Of a stretch of 13,067 nt of DNA, positions 1 to 6,576 are shown one piece after another; position 1 is the stretch's first letter, and the number at the start of each line of letters is the position of its first letter. The stretch lies in the NCBI GenBank assembly GCA_025928215.1, contig JAICJW010000082.1, forward strand, positions 1 through 13,067, written 5' to 3'. The notes beneath the pieces are model-generated. The model was not told where the DNA came from, did no database searches, and worked only from the letters and a program-made list of their open reading frames with translations. The translations under genes and the position numbers were made by a program. The DNA comes from Chloroflexia bacterium. GTDB lineage: Bacteria; Chloroflexota; Chloroflexia; Thermomicrobiales; JALYUS01.

Positions 1-227
1 CATATGGCAGCCGAACGGCGTGGCCCCCATCACGCGATCACAGCGGAGAAGTAGGTAGTTTTACGGATGTGTAGCCGACAGTTGAGGAATACGCTTTCCT
101 CGAACATTGCATCACACGGCTTCACGACCGGCGGAGCGCCGCGCACACGAAAGAAGATCAGGCTACCATGAATGTTTCGCATACTGGCATTCAAACGAAT
201 ATCGGTGTATGGGTTTCCATTAACATA

Positions 228-256
228 TTGATTTTATCTTTAGTTCATGCTATGAT
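228..256 (+). promoter_or_regulatory. Sigma70-type promoter for the EXORDIUM-like gene
   Basis: A -35 box TTGATT (228-233) is followed after exactly 17 bases by a -10 box TATGAT (251-256). The spacing is optimal and both boxes are close to consensus, in a locally AT-rich stretch. Transcription would begin near 263, giving a leader of about 150 bases before the ATG at 412. The match is read directly from sequence; activity is inferred. Confidence 0.7.
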
Positions 257-341
257 GCGAGCCTCTAATGATTCATATCTCCGCGCACGCTGTAGGCGCA
301 TCGAAGGATTCGATGCTGAATCCCGCCCTTTCGTTCATGTC

Positions 342-350
342 GGAAGGAGG
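342..350 (+). promoter_or_regulatory. Strong Shine-Dalgarno in the leader, not matched to the main frame
   Basis: GGAAGGAGG at 342-350 is one of the strongest ribosome-binding sequences in the window and lies 9 bases before a GTG at 360. That GTG is in a different frame from the gene at 412 and opens 96 codons (to 650) whose product is rich in Arg and His and looks like an out-of-frame shadow. It may serve a leader peptide, act as a ribosome standby site, or be chance. Confidence 0.35.
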
Positions 351-393
351 TAGCCTATCGTGCATTTCCTTGCTGTGGCTCATGATCGAAATC

Positions 394-402
394 GAGGAAA
401 GG
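394..402 (+). promoter_or_regulatory. Ribosome-binding site that fixes the start at 412
   Basis: GAGGAAAGG at 394-402 lies 9 bases before the ATG at 412. This decides between 412 and the in-frame ATGs at 268, 313, 337 and 382. The one at 268 would lie only about 5 bases from the predicted transcription start. Confidence 0.65.
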
Positions 403-411
403 ATCGAAAGA

Positions 412-1596
412 ATGGCATCGAAAGCAAACGCACGCCCCGCGCCGAACCCCGCGACCACGGAACGCATCGCGCGCGGCGGCGTCAGCACGACACCGCATGC
501 GCCGGCCACACGCGGCACCGAAACGATCTTGCAGCCAACCGGTGCGCTGAATGTGGCCGCGGCGTTCCCCAATTTCGTCTACCACGGCGGCCCGGTTGTC
601 TCCTGCCCCCTCGTCTCAACGAGTTTCTGGGGCGCGCTCTGGCTCGATGATCCGGCGCATCTCGCGCGGGCGGGGCGGCTCAGCCAGTTCCATCAGGATC
701 TCATCCGCAGCAACTTCATGAATGTGATGAGCCAGTATGGCGCGGGCTTCGGCGCGGGCTCCGGCGCGTTCATCCGCGCCTCATTCCTGCACAATGTCCC
801 GAACACGCTCACGGAAGCAATCATCCACAGCACGATCCAGGCATGCATCAATGCGGGCGCGATCGCCGAACCGACGGTGAACAGCGTCTTGATGATCTTC
901 CTGGACGAGAACATGGGCGTGAACGACCCCGGCGCGGGGCTTGTGCTCTGCGAACCGGCGAACGACGACGCGTTCGGTTACCACAGTTTCTTCACCACGA
1001 CCGCGGGGCATCCGTTCTACTACGCCATCATCCCCGCATTGAACAATGCCTGCCTCACGGAGTCCTGCCCGAGTGATGCGGGGTGCTCGCTGCATCTCTC
1101 GGAAACGCAGGAGCAGCGGGTCACGCAGGTCGCCTGCCACGAATTCGGTGAGATGATCACCGACCCGCAACTGAACGCCTGGTACGATTCCAGCAGTGGC
1201 GCGGAGAACGGCGACATCTGCAATGGTGAGCCGGACTCGATCACGGTTGGGCCGAATACCTGGAACATCCAGCGGTTCTACAGCAAATATGACGACATCC
1301 ATAGCAATGGCGCAACCTTCTGCGTCAGCCAGGCAGCAAGCCCGGAACCACGGCTTAGCCCCGGACCGGCGGCGCATCCCGCAGTCGTCGCTCGGGCGAA
1401 CGAACTGGCGGGATTCGAGCGCATGCTCCCGCTCCCACCTGTCCGTTTCGATGCCAAGACGAACGAGGTTTCCATGGACGAGCAGGCTGTCCACGACTAT
1501 GCGAAGAAGGTCTTCTACCCACTCCGCCACGAGCACGTCATGGCGGATTTCCCGGCCTTCCTGCATCAGGTCGCCGATATTCTGGCCAAGAAGTAA
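412..1596 (+). CDS. EXORDIUM/PHI-1-like protein with a HExxE metallopeptidase-like motif
   Basis: 394 residues from the ATG at 412, chosen because of the GAGGAAAGG ribosome site. Residues 243-252 read HEFGEMITDP, followed by NAWY (255-258) and then NGDICNG (266-272). This order (HE..E..T-D/N-P, NAWY, GD-x-C) matches what I know of the plant phosphate-induced protein 1/EXORDIUM family and its bacterial and fungal relatives, where the equivalent stretch resembles a zinc-peptidase helix. Several cysteines lie between about 205 and 305, suggesting disulfides. The last ~70 residues look helical and lie outside the motif region. No signal peptide is evident at the start, which is odd for a family that is secreted in plants; the N-terminal 30 residues are rich in Ala, Pro and Thr. 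The gene stands alone under its own promoter and ends at a convergent hairpin. Family membership is fairly secure; peptidase activity is unproven. Confidence 0.72.
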   Translation: MASKANARPAPNPATTERIARGGVSTTPHAPATRGTETILQPTGALNVAAAFPNFVYHGGPVVSCPLVSTSFWGALWLDDPAHLARAGRLSQFHQDLIRSNFMNVMSQYGAGFGAGSGAFIRASFLHNVPNTLTEAIIHSTIQACINAGAIAEPTVNSVLMIFLDENMGVNDPGAGLVLCEPANDDAFGYHSFFTTTAGHPFYYAIIPALNNACLTESCPSDAGCSLHLSETQEQRVTQVACHEFGEMITDPQLNAWYDSSSGAENGDICNGEPDSITVGPNTWNIQRFYSKYDDIHSNGATFCVSQAASPEPRLSPGPAAHPAVVARANELAGFERMLPLPPVRFDAKTNEVSMDEQAVHDYAKKVFYPLRHEHVMADFPAFLHQVADILAKK

Positions 1597-1611
1597 GCGT
1601 ATATGCTGGCG

Positions 1612-1649
1612 GAGCATACCCGGATGCGTGGGCATCCGGGTATGTGCTC
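1612..1649. terminator. Bidirectional hairpin between convergent genes
   Basis: A perfect 13-bp stem (1615-1627 with 1632-1644) has a 4-base loop. GAG at 1612-1614 can pair with CTC at 1647-1649 across a small bulge. It begins 16 bases after the plus-strand stop (1594-1596) and touches the minus-strand stop (1650-1648), so it can end both transcripts. No T-tract follows on either strand. Confidence 0.7.
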
Positions 1650-1971
1650 ACCACACCGAGTCGAGGCAACGCACTTCGTATTGCTGTACGGCATCGTGAT
1701 AGGCAATCTGGTAGGTGAACACGCCGCCGCGCAGCGTGAAGGTGCCGCGGCGCGGGCCATCACTCGCGGAATAGGAGTACGCGCCGATCGTGAACCCGGT
1801 GCCATACCATTCTTCAACGAATAATTCGGCGGCGAGCCGGAGCGATGATGTCGGCGACCCCGGACGAGACCAGAACGGCACCTCCGGGCGGACATCGCGC
1901 CGGATGTGCCCGCGTCGGTCGCGGTCATCATTATCCTCATCTAAATGCCTTTGTATTCCCTTGTCATTCAT
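1648..1971 (-). CDS. Small protein of unknown function
   Basis: 107 residues. The ATG at 1971 is preferred over in-frame starts at 2037 and 2097 because AAGGAG (minus strand, 1988-1983) lies 11 bases before it. The first ~30 residues are highly charged with many Asp and Arg. The remainder looks like a compact beta-rich domain: it contains ELFVEEWYGTGF, then a Gly/Tyr-rich strand region, FTLRGGVFTYQI, and ends LDSVW. I do not recognise the family. There is no signal peptide or membrane segment. It is convergent with the EXORDIUM-like gene and has no partner on its own strand, since the next minus-strand gene upstream ends 176 bases away. Its composition is slightly more AT-rich at the start than that of its neighbours. 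The C-terminal part is the best evidence that it is real. Confidence 0.55.
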   Translation of the reverse strand: MNDKGIQRHLDEDNDDRDRRGHIRRDVRPEVPFWSRPGSPTSSLRLAAELFVEEWYGTGFTIGAYSYSASDGPRRGTFTLRGGVFTYQIAYHDAVQQYEVRCLDSVW

Positions 1972-2147
1972 GCCCTGCACCGCTCCTTTTGCCCGTCGTT
2001 GAGCAACGCTTTCGCCTCCGTTGGTGAGGCGGTTCATCCCGCTTAACGCGCCACGCCACGTCGTGTGACGCTTTTCTGGTATGCACATATCGTGCAACGG
2101 GCGCGCATGGGAGGTTACGTGAGGTTTCGCGACCCTGCGAAGCCGCG
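1972..2147. other. Intergenic stretch with small stem-loops
   Basis: A perfect 6-bp inverted repeat with a 7-base loop (2013-2018 with 2026-2031) and a small CGTTG/CAACG stem near 1997-2008 precede the 107-residue gene on the minus strand. A weak hairpin (about 2113-2134) follows the APH-like stop. No clear promoter could be assigned. Confidence 0.35.
1983..1988 (-). promoter_or_regulatory. Ribosome-binding site of the 107-residue gene
   Basis: On the minus strand AAAAGGAG includes AAGGAG at 1988-1983, 11 bases before the ATG at 1971. No upstream in-frame ATG has a comparable site, so it sets the start. Confidence 0.55.
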
Positions 2148-3038
2148 TCAGTCAGCCGAAGTTGGCAGCAGGCCCGCCCGTCGCTTCCACTTGTCCGTCC
2201 AGCGGTGCAGCGGATCGAGGTCGGTGGATTGGAGGGCGATTCCCGGCTTCCCGATTTTCTGCTCCTGATCGCGGGCGGTCACGTCGCCCGCCCAGGCATA
2301 GAATGGCGCCATCCCCCCGAGCGATCCCTGCCCCCGGTGATAGCCGTGCCACCATGCGCGGAGGAAACAGCGGATACATGCCTCTTCGTGCGGTCGCATG
2401 GGCGGGCGCACGAATTGCATGAGGACAATGGTGCGTGCGAGATCGGCGCGCGGATCGCCGGGCAGGCCGTTCGGCCAGTCGAGAACGCCGGTGATGCCCA
2501 TGCCGTCCGTCATCACATTGAGCGGGTGGTAATCGAAATGGCACAGCACCAACGGGCGGCGCGCGACCGCCGTCAACCGATCCCGGAGCGGTGCAGCCAC
2601 CGGGCCACCCCAATCCAACCATTGATCGGGCATGTATGGCGGCGATTCCGGCAGCGGGATCGCATGCAGCCGCGCCTGCATCCGCCCGAGCATCCCCCCG
2701 AACTGCCATACTCGCAGCGGATTTTCCCGCAAGGCAGCGAAGAGCGGTTGCCCTGAACACCACGAAAGCAGCAGCGCGGGGCGCCCATGCCATGCCCCTT
2801 CCGCATGCACCGTCGGGACGGGGATACCGCCCGCCTCCGCCGCGCGCATCGTCGCCACTTCGCGCACGCACTTTCGTTCCTCGTGTGGTGCGAAGAGGCG
2901 CAACGCGAACCGCCCGCCGGGGCGATCAACACGCCAGATTGCCGTGTCCTGCCCGCCAGAAACGGGGGTTGCCGCCGTCGCATCCATAACGCCGAGCGCC
3001 GCGAGGATGGCGAAGGGGTCAAGCGCGCCGTGCGTCAT
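2148..3038 (-). CDS. Aminoglycoside phosphotransferase (APH)-fold kinase
   Basis: 296 residues. The signature of the APH/choline kinase superfamily is clear: a catalytic loop H167-F-D169-Y-H-P-L-N174 (the HxDxxxxN pattern) and a metal-binding D187 in GVLDWPNG. An N-lobe strand, RFALRLF around 43-49, carries Arg where Lys is common. E60 in VREVATM may be the paired N-lobe acidic residue. Length is usual for the family. The enzyme would transfer phosphate from ATP to a small hydroxyl-bearing substrate in the cytoplasm. The substrate cannot be read from the sequence, and most environmental members are not drug-resistance enzymes. It starts 15 bases after the selB stop, preceded by a GGAG about 10 bases upstream of the ATG, so it is very probably co-transcribed with selB. 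A role in selenium metabolism would be speculation. No truncation is seen. Confidence 0.85.
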   Translation of the reverse strand: MTHGALDPFAILAALGVMDATAATPVSGGQDTAIWRVDRPGGRFALRLFAPHEERKCVREVATMRAAEAGGIPVPTVHAEGAWHGRPALLLSWCSGQPLFAALRENPLRVWQFGGMLGRMQARLHAIPLPESPPYMPDQWLDWGGPVAAPLRDRLTAVARRPLVLCHFDYHPLNVMTDGMGITGVLDWPNGLPGDPRADLARTIVLMQFVRPPMRPHEEACIRCFLRAWWHGYHRGQGSLGGMAPFYAWAGDVTARDQEQKIGKPGIALQSTDLDPLHRWTDKWKRRAGLLPTSAD

Positions 3039-3053
3039 CGCGCAATCGCTCCA

Positions 3054-5021
3054 CTACTGGTCGGCACGCGGCATGATCTCCCGCGCCAGCGGGCCGCGCA
3101 GGCGCGCGTCGCCCGACCGCCGCGTGATCCGGCGTGCATCGAGGTATTCCATCACCGCCTGCGCGTACTTGCGGGTCGTACCGACCGCATCGCGAAACTG
3201 CGCGAGCGTGACGCTGCCGTGCGCGTCAATCAGGGCGAGCGTTTGCATCACCATCCGGTCGTACGCGTCGTGCGCGAAGACGATCCCCTCCGCGACGCGG
3301 ACGATACTCCCCTCCTCCACCAGCACCGCCAGCGTCTCCGCGCCGACGCCGAGGGTAGACGGATCGGGTGGCGCGTATGGCTCACCGGCGAGCGCCGCAA
3401 GCAAGGCATCGGCGGCGACGCGCTGGGCGGGCGGTAGCGTCACGGTATGCGTCGGCATGCGGAGCACCGGCGCGCCGCCCTCCCCTTCCGCGACGATGGC
3501 CCCCTTCTCGTGCAGATGGGCGACGAACGCATCGAAGAGCCGGGGCGCGAGGCCGAGACGCGATTTCGCCTCCTCACGCGGCATGCCGCGTTTCAACGGT
3601 TGGGCGGCATGGAAGTTTGCGAGCAGCAGCGTCAGGCGCGCTTCGAGCGCCGCCGCGCCGCCTTCGAGCAGCAGGAAGGTAGTGGGCGACAGCGCATTCG
3701 ATCCCGGTGCAAGCATCAGCACTTCACCCCTACCGATCAGCGCCATGAGAATCGGTTGCGCGGCCTCCTGTTCCTGACCCATCGCCGCGACGACCTCCCG
3801 CATCTCACGCGGCCCGGTGGCGAGCGCCTGCCGGGCGAGGTCTTCTGGCGTGCCGCGCGCCAGGCCTTCCAGGCGTTCGAGGGTGTTGGCATGGAAACGG
3901 CGATGGCGGCGCGGCCCGCATTCCACGATGACGCCGCCGCCAATCGTCTCACTCGGCGACGGGCGGCGGAGGATGAAACGGTCACCCCGCACGACCGCGA
4001 CCGGCTGCGCGAGGCGCAGTTGCACCCAGCCCGCGTCGCCCGCTTCGAGCCGATCCGCATCGAGCAAGGTCGCGCGCCCCTGCACCTCTGACGCCCCGAT
4101 GAAGAGATCCACCGGGTCGTTCTGGTCCAGCGCCGGCGCGCCCGCCGTCATCCGCAGCCGCACATCGAGCAGATGCGCCGGCACGAGCCAGCCAGGCGTG
4201 GTCAGCACATCGCCCCGGCGCACATCCTCCACCGCGACGCCGCTGATATTGACGGCGGCGCGGCTCCCCGGCAGCACGAGCGGTACTTTCGCGCGGTGCG
4301 TCTGCACGCCGCGCACCCGGCCCCGGATGCCGCGCGGCAGCAGTTCCACCTCCTGCCCGGCGGCGAGCGTGCCGTCGAGCAGCGTCCCCGTGACGACCGT
4401 ACCGAAACCGGCGATCGTGAAGGCGCGATCCACCGGCAACCGGGGGCGGCCATGCGGCGCGCGGGGCGGGGTGTCGGCGAGGAGCGCATCGAGCGCGGCC
4501 TTCAGCGCATCCACCCCCTGCCCGGTCGTCGCGGCGGTCGTGATGAGCGGCGCGTGCGCGAGTGTCGTCCCAGCGACTGCTTCGCGCGTTGCCTCCGCCG
4601 CCAGTTCGAGGAACTCCGCGTCCACGGTGTCCGCTTTTGTCAGCACGATCAGGCCGCGGCTGATGCCGAGCAGATCGAGGATGGCGAGGTGCTCGCGCGT
4701 CTGCGGCATCGGCCCCTCATCCGCCGCCACAACGAGCAGGGCGGCATCAAGGCCACCGACCCCCGCGAGCATATTCTTGATGAATCGCTCGTGCCCCGGC
4801 ACATCTACGATGCTGACTGCCTGCCCGGAGGGGAGCGTCAGCCACGCGAAGCCGAGGTCAATCGTCATCTCGCGCGCTTTTTCCTCCGCCAGCCGGTCGG
4901 GATCAATGCCGGTGAGGGCACGTACGAGCGTGCTCTTGCCATGATCCACATGCCCCGCCGTCCCGACGACATAGGCACGCTCCGCAGGCCCGTTGATGTG
5001 AGGAGAATCCGCCGCATTCAT
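3054..5021 (-). CDS. selB: Selenocysteine-specific translation elongation factor SelB
   Basis: 655 residues from the ATG at 5021. SelB is the GTPase that brings selenocysteyl-tRNA to UGA codons marked by a SECIS element. The GTPase motifs are all visible: GHVDHGKS (23-30), MTIDLGF (52-58), DVPGHERF (73-80) and TKAD (128-131). Beta-barrel domains follow, with GFGTVVTG and the SelB-like EVQGRATLLD. The C-terminal half is a string of winged-helix segments ending in VGTTRKYAQAVMEYLD and RRSGDARL, typical of the SECIS-binding domain of SelB and absent from EF-Tu. The start is uncertain: the frame is open up to 5138, a second ATG lies at 5048, and neither has a good ribosome site. 5021 is preferred because it lies beyond the hairpin of the preceding gene and leaves a short N-terminal lead. 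selA, selD and tRNA-Sec are not in the window, so they must lie elsewhere if the system works. Confidence 0.95.
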   Translation of the reverse strand: MNAADSPHINGPAERAYVVGTAGHVDHGKSTLVRALTGIDPDRLAEEKAREMTIDLGFAWLTLPSGQAVSIVDVPGHERFIKNMLAGVGGLDAALLVVAADEGPMPQTREHLAILDLLGISRGLIVLTKADTVDAEFLELAAEATREAVAGTTLAHAPLITTAATTGQGVDALKAALDALLADTPPRAPHGRPRLPVDRAFTIAGFGTVVTGTLLDGTLAAGQEVELLPRGIRGRVRGVQTHRAKVPLVLPGSRAAVNISGVAVEDVRRGDVLTTPGWLVPAHLLDVRLRMTAGAPALDQNDPVDLFIGASEVQGRATLLDADRLEAGDAGWVQLRLAQPVAVVRGDRFILRRPSPSETIGGGVIVECGPRRHRRFHANTLERLEGLARGTPEDLARQALATGPREMREVVAAMGQEQEAAQPILMALIGRGEVLMLAPGSNALSPTTFLLLEGGAAALEARLTLLLANFHAAQPLKRGMPREEAKSRLGLAPRLFDAFVAHLHEKGAIVAEGEGGAPVLRMPTHTVTLPPAQRVAADALLAALAGEPYAPPDPSTLGVGAETLAVLVEEGSIVRVAEGIVFAHDAYDRMVMQTLALIDAHGSVTLAQFRDAVGTTRKYAQAVMEYLDARRITRRSGDARLRGPLAREIMPRADQ

Positions 5022-5050
5022 GCCCGCTATTGTTGCAGAGGAAGCCATTG

Positions 5051-5087
5051 GAACCGCAGAGACGCGTCCGCTGCGTCTCTGCGGTTC
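5051..5087 (-). terminator. Perfect 15-bp hairpin at the end of the peptidase gene
   Basis: 5051-5065 and 5073-5087 are exact reverse complements with a 7-base loop. The outer arm overlaps the peptidase stop codon (5088-5086), and the other arm ends 3 bases before the alternative selB ATG at 5048. No T-run follows, so it would act as a strong stem without a U-tract, or as a regulator of readthrough into selB. The arm (ACCGCAGAGACGC) resembles dispersed CGCAGAGACGCAGAG-type repeats I recall from many environmental genomes; that likeness is from memory only. Confidence 0.6.
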
Positions 5088-6540
5088 AATCGGTTTCTCG
5101 TCTGCCGCCGGGAGGTGGGAGGGCGTCAAGCCAGTCATAGTCGAAATAGCGATGGAGGGCTGGGCGAAGGTCGGTGGCGCTCTGCTGCTGGAAGATGGTC
5201 AGGAGATCGCGGCCCGTGAAAATGCCATAGCGATCCTGTGTGTAGAGATCGTGGAGCGCGGCGACGAAACGATCAGATCCCATCAGGTCGCGGATCGTCG
5301 CATAGACTTTCGCACCGCCGTTGTACACGCAGTAATAGTGATTGCGGTCGTTGACGCTCCTGTCCCAGACCGTGATATTGACCGGGCAGGGGAGCGGGCG
5401 GGCAAGGGTGACTGAAACATCAATGCCTGCACTGATTGCGCCCTCGAAGAAGCTCGCCGCACCCTCATCCACCCATGTCTCGGTCTGCGGATGCGTGCCG
5501 AGCAGGCCATAGAACCACTGGTGCGATGTTTCGTGCGAGACGAGCGTGCCCATGGAGACACCGTGCATGCGGGTGCCGATCATAATCAGCGTCGGAAATT
5601 CGACGCCGCCGGGCATCGTCAATCCGGCATCCGCGACGTGGAAGACCGGGTACGGGTACGGACCAACTGTCGCGCTCATCCACTCGATTGCGTGAATCGC
5701 GTCGGACAGAATCTCCGTCTCCGTCGGTAATCCGTCCGAGAGATGATCCGGCACGGTATCCACCTCGACGCGCACGTTATCTTTCGTCGTGCCTTGCGCC
5801 ACATGGTATGCCGGGGAGAGGAGCGCGGCGAAGTCCCGCACATTCGGCGCATCTATCGTGTAGGTTGTGCGCGCACCGGTTGTCTCCTGGTGCTGGATGG
5901 CGCCCGTGCTGACCAGCACCTGCGACGCGGGCGCAGTCAGCGTGACATGGAAGTTCCCCGTCGCGGTGTAAACGGCGTCGAACTGGTCGTGGTAGCCGTG
6001 ATCGTCCGAGAGCATCGGAAACCAGTAGCCGAGCCGGAGAATATCGCCATCACGCCGCGTAACATCGAACCCGTCCCCGCCATCGCGAATATCGAGATGG
6101 AACGTGAAGCCGACGGTGCGTGTGTCGCCCGGTGCGAGCGCGGGCCACTCCGGGAAGGAGAAGCGCACTTCGGCCTGATCCACCGTCGCCGGGACGCCGT
6201 CAATGGTGCCGCCATCGAGCGTGAACCAGCCGTAATGCACCGCCGCGACATTGAAGGTGACGGTGGAGACGGGCTGTGCGCCGCTATTCGTCAGGCGTAC
6301 CTGCTCCGTGCCGCTGACATGGATCGCACCGTCCGCTCCTGCATCGCCGACCGTCGCTACGAGCGTGTACTCCGCCGCGAGCGGGGGAATATCGGTCGTG
6401 GCGGGATGGGGATTTTGCGGGTCCTGACCGCGCACGGCGGGCGCGAGCGTCGGCACGAAGGGCGGTGCATCCGCCGCCGCGGCAGCCGGAAAAAGCAACG
6501 CAACAATGAGCAGAAGCACAAGCAGACGGTTTCGTTTCAT
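5086..6540 (-). CDS. Secreted M1-like zinc metallopeptidase
   Basis: 484 residues. A classic signal peptide opens the protein (MKRN, then a Leu/Val/Ile-rich core, then AAAADA), so export is expected, with cleavage near residue 23-25. The M1 (gluzincin) zinc site is complete: HETSH at 336-340 and the third ligand E359 after 18 residues, in the usual WVDEG setting. The substrate-recognition motif, GAMEN in aminopeptidase N, is here GGVEFP at 311-316, as in the divergent bacterial branch of the family. A YNGGAKVY stretch after it may supply the catalytic Tyr. The protein is short for M1, lacking the large C-terminal helical domain, so it may be a single-domain exopeptidase. It lies 36 bases after the LysM gene but has its own promoter and no ribosome-binding site, and it ends in a hairpin. 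Confidence 0.88.
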   Translation of the reverse strand: MKRNRLLVLLLIVALLFPAAAAADAPPFVPTLAPAVRGQDPQNPHPATTDIPPLAAEYTLVATVGDAGADGAIHVSGTEQVRLTNSGAQPVSTVTFNVAAVHYGWFTLDGGTIDGVPATVDQAEVRFSFPEWPALAPGDTRTVGFTFHLDIRDGGDGFDVTRRDGDILRLGYWFPMLSDDHGYHDQFDAVYTATGNFHVTLTAPASQVLVSTGAIQHQETTGARTTYTIDAPNVRDFAALLSPAYHVAQGTTKDNVRVEVDTVPDHLSDGLPTETEILSDAIHAIEWMSATVGPYPYPVFHVADAGLTMPGGVEFPTLIMIGTRMHGVSMGTLVSHETSHQWFYGLLGTHPQTETWVDEGAASFFEGAISAGIDVSVTLARPLPCPVNITVWDRSVNDRNHYYCVYNGGAKVYATIRDLMGSDRFVAALHDLYTQDRYGIFTGRDLLTIFQQQSATDLRPALHRYFDYDWLDALPPPGGRRETD

Positions 6541-6546
6541 GCCGCC

Positions 6547-6575
6547 AGTGTAGCGATGGGATTATGTCGAGTCAA
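6547..6575 (-). promoter_or_regulatory. Promoter giving a leaderless peptidase transcript
   Basis: On the minus strand TTGACT (6575-6570) and TACACT (6552-6547) are 17 bases apart, a near-consensus sigma70 pair. The -10 box ends exactly 6 bases before the ATG, so the usual start point falls on the A of the start codon at 6540. No Shine-Dalgarno sequence lies before this ATG, which fits leaderless translation. The promoter begins one base after the LysM stop codon. Confidence 0.65.
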
Positions 6576-6576
6576 A

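Larger units (their letters stand above)
1..411. other. Gene-poor leader region upstream of the EXORDIUM-like gene
   Basis: No convincing gene is seen here. A short frame is open from base 1 to a TAG at 52-54 and could be the tail of a gene to the left, but it is too short to judge. A small inverted repeat (GAGGAA at 84-89, TTCCTC at 96-101) has no T-run after it. From about 170 to 260 the DNA is clearly richer in A and T than the rest of the window, and a promoter sits there. A 61-codon frame at 168-353 contains a short hydrophobic stretch, but the promoter lies inside it and its start has only a weak ribosome site, so it is not called as a gene. Confidence 0.6.

Noticed and set aside
1..6. 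CATATG at the left edge as a cloning or vector junction.
   Set aside because: A six-base match at a window edge is expected by chance and no vector-like sequence follows.
168..353. A 61-codon plus-strand frame with a hydrophobic stretch that could be a small membrane protein.
   Set aside because: A near-consensus promoter (228-256) lies inside it, its ribosome site is weak, and its second half is Arg-rich and unlike a natural protein end.
781..1635. A 284-codon minus-strand frame opposite the EXORDIUM-like gene.
   Set aside because: It is the antisense shadow of a high-GC gene, is Arg/Val-rich with no motif, and overlaps a gene with clear family signature.
3039..3053. A tRNA-Sec or other RNA gene near selB.
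   Set aside because: The gaps around selB are 15 and about 64 bases, too short or occupied by the hairpin; no cloverleaf was seen anywhere in the window.
2632..3777. A 381-codon plus-strand frame across the kinase and selB genes.
   Set aside because: Ser/Arg/Ala-rich low-information product, antisense to two genes with complete catalytic motifs.
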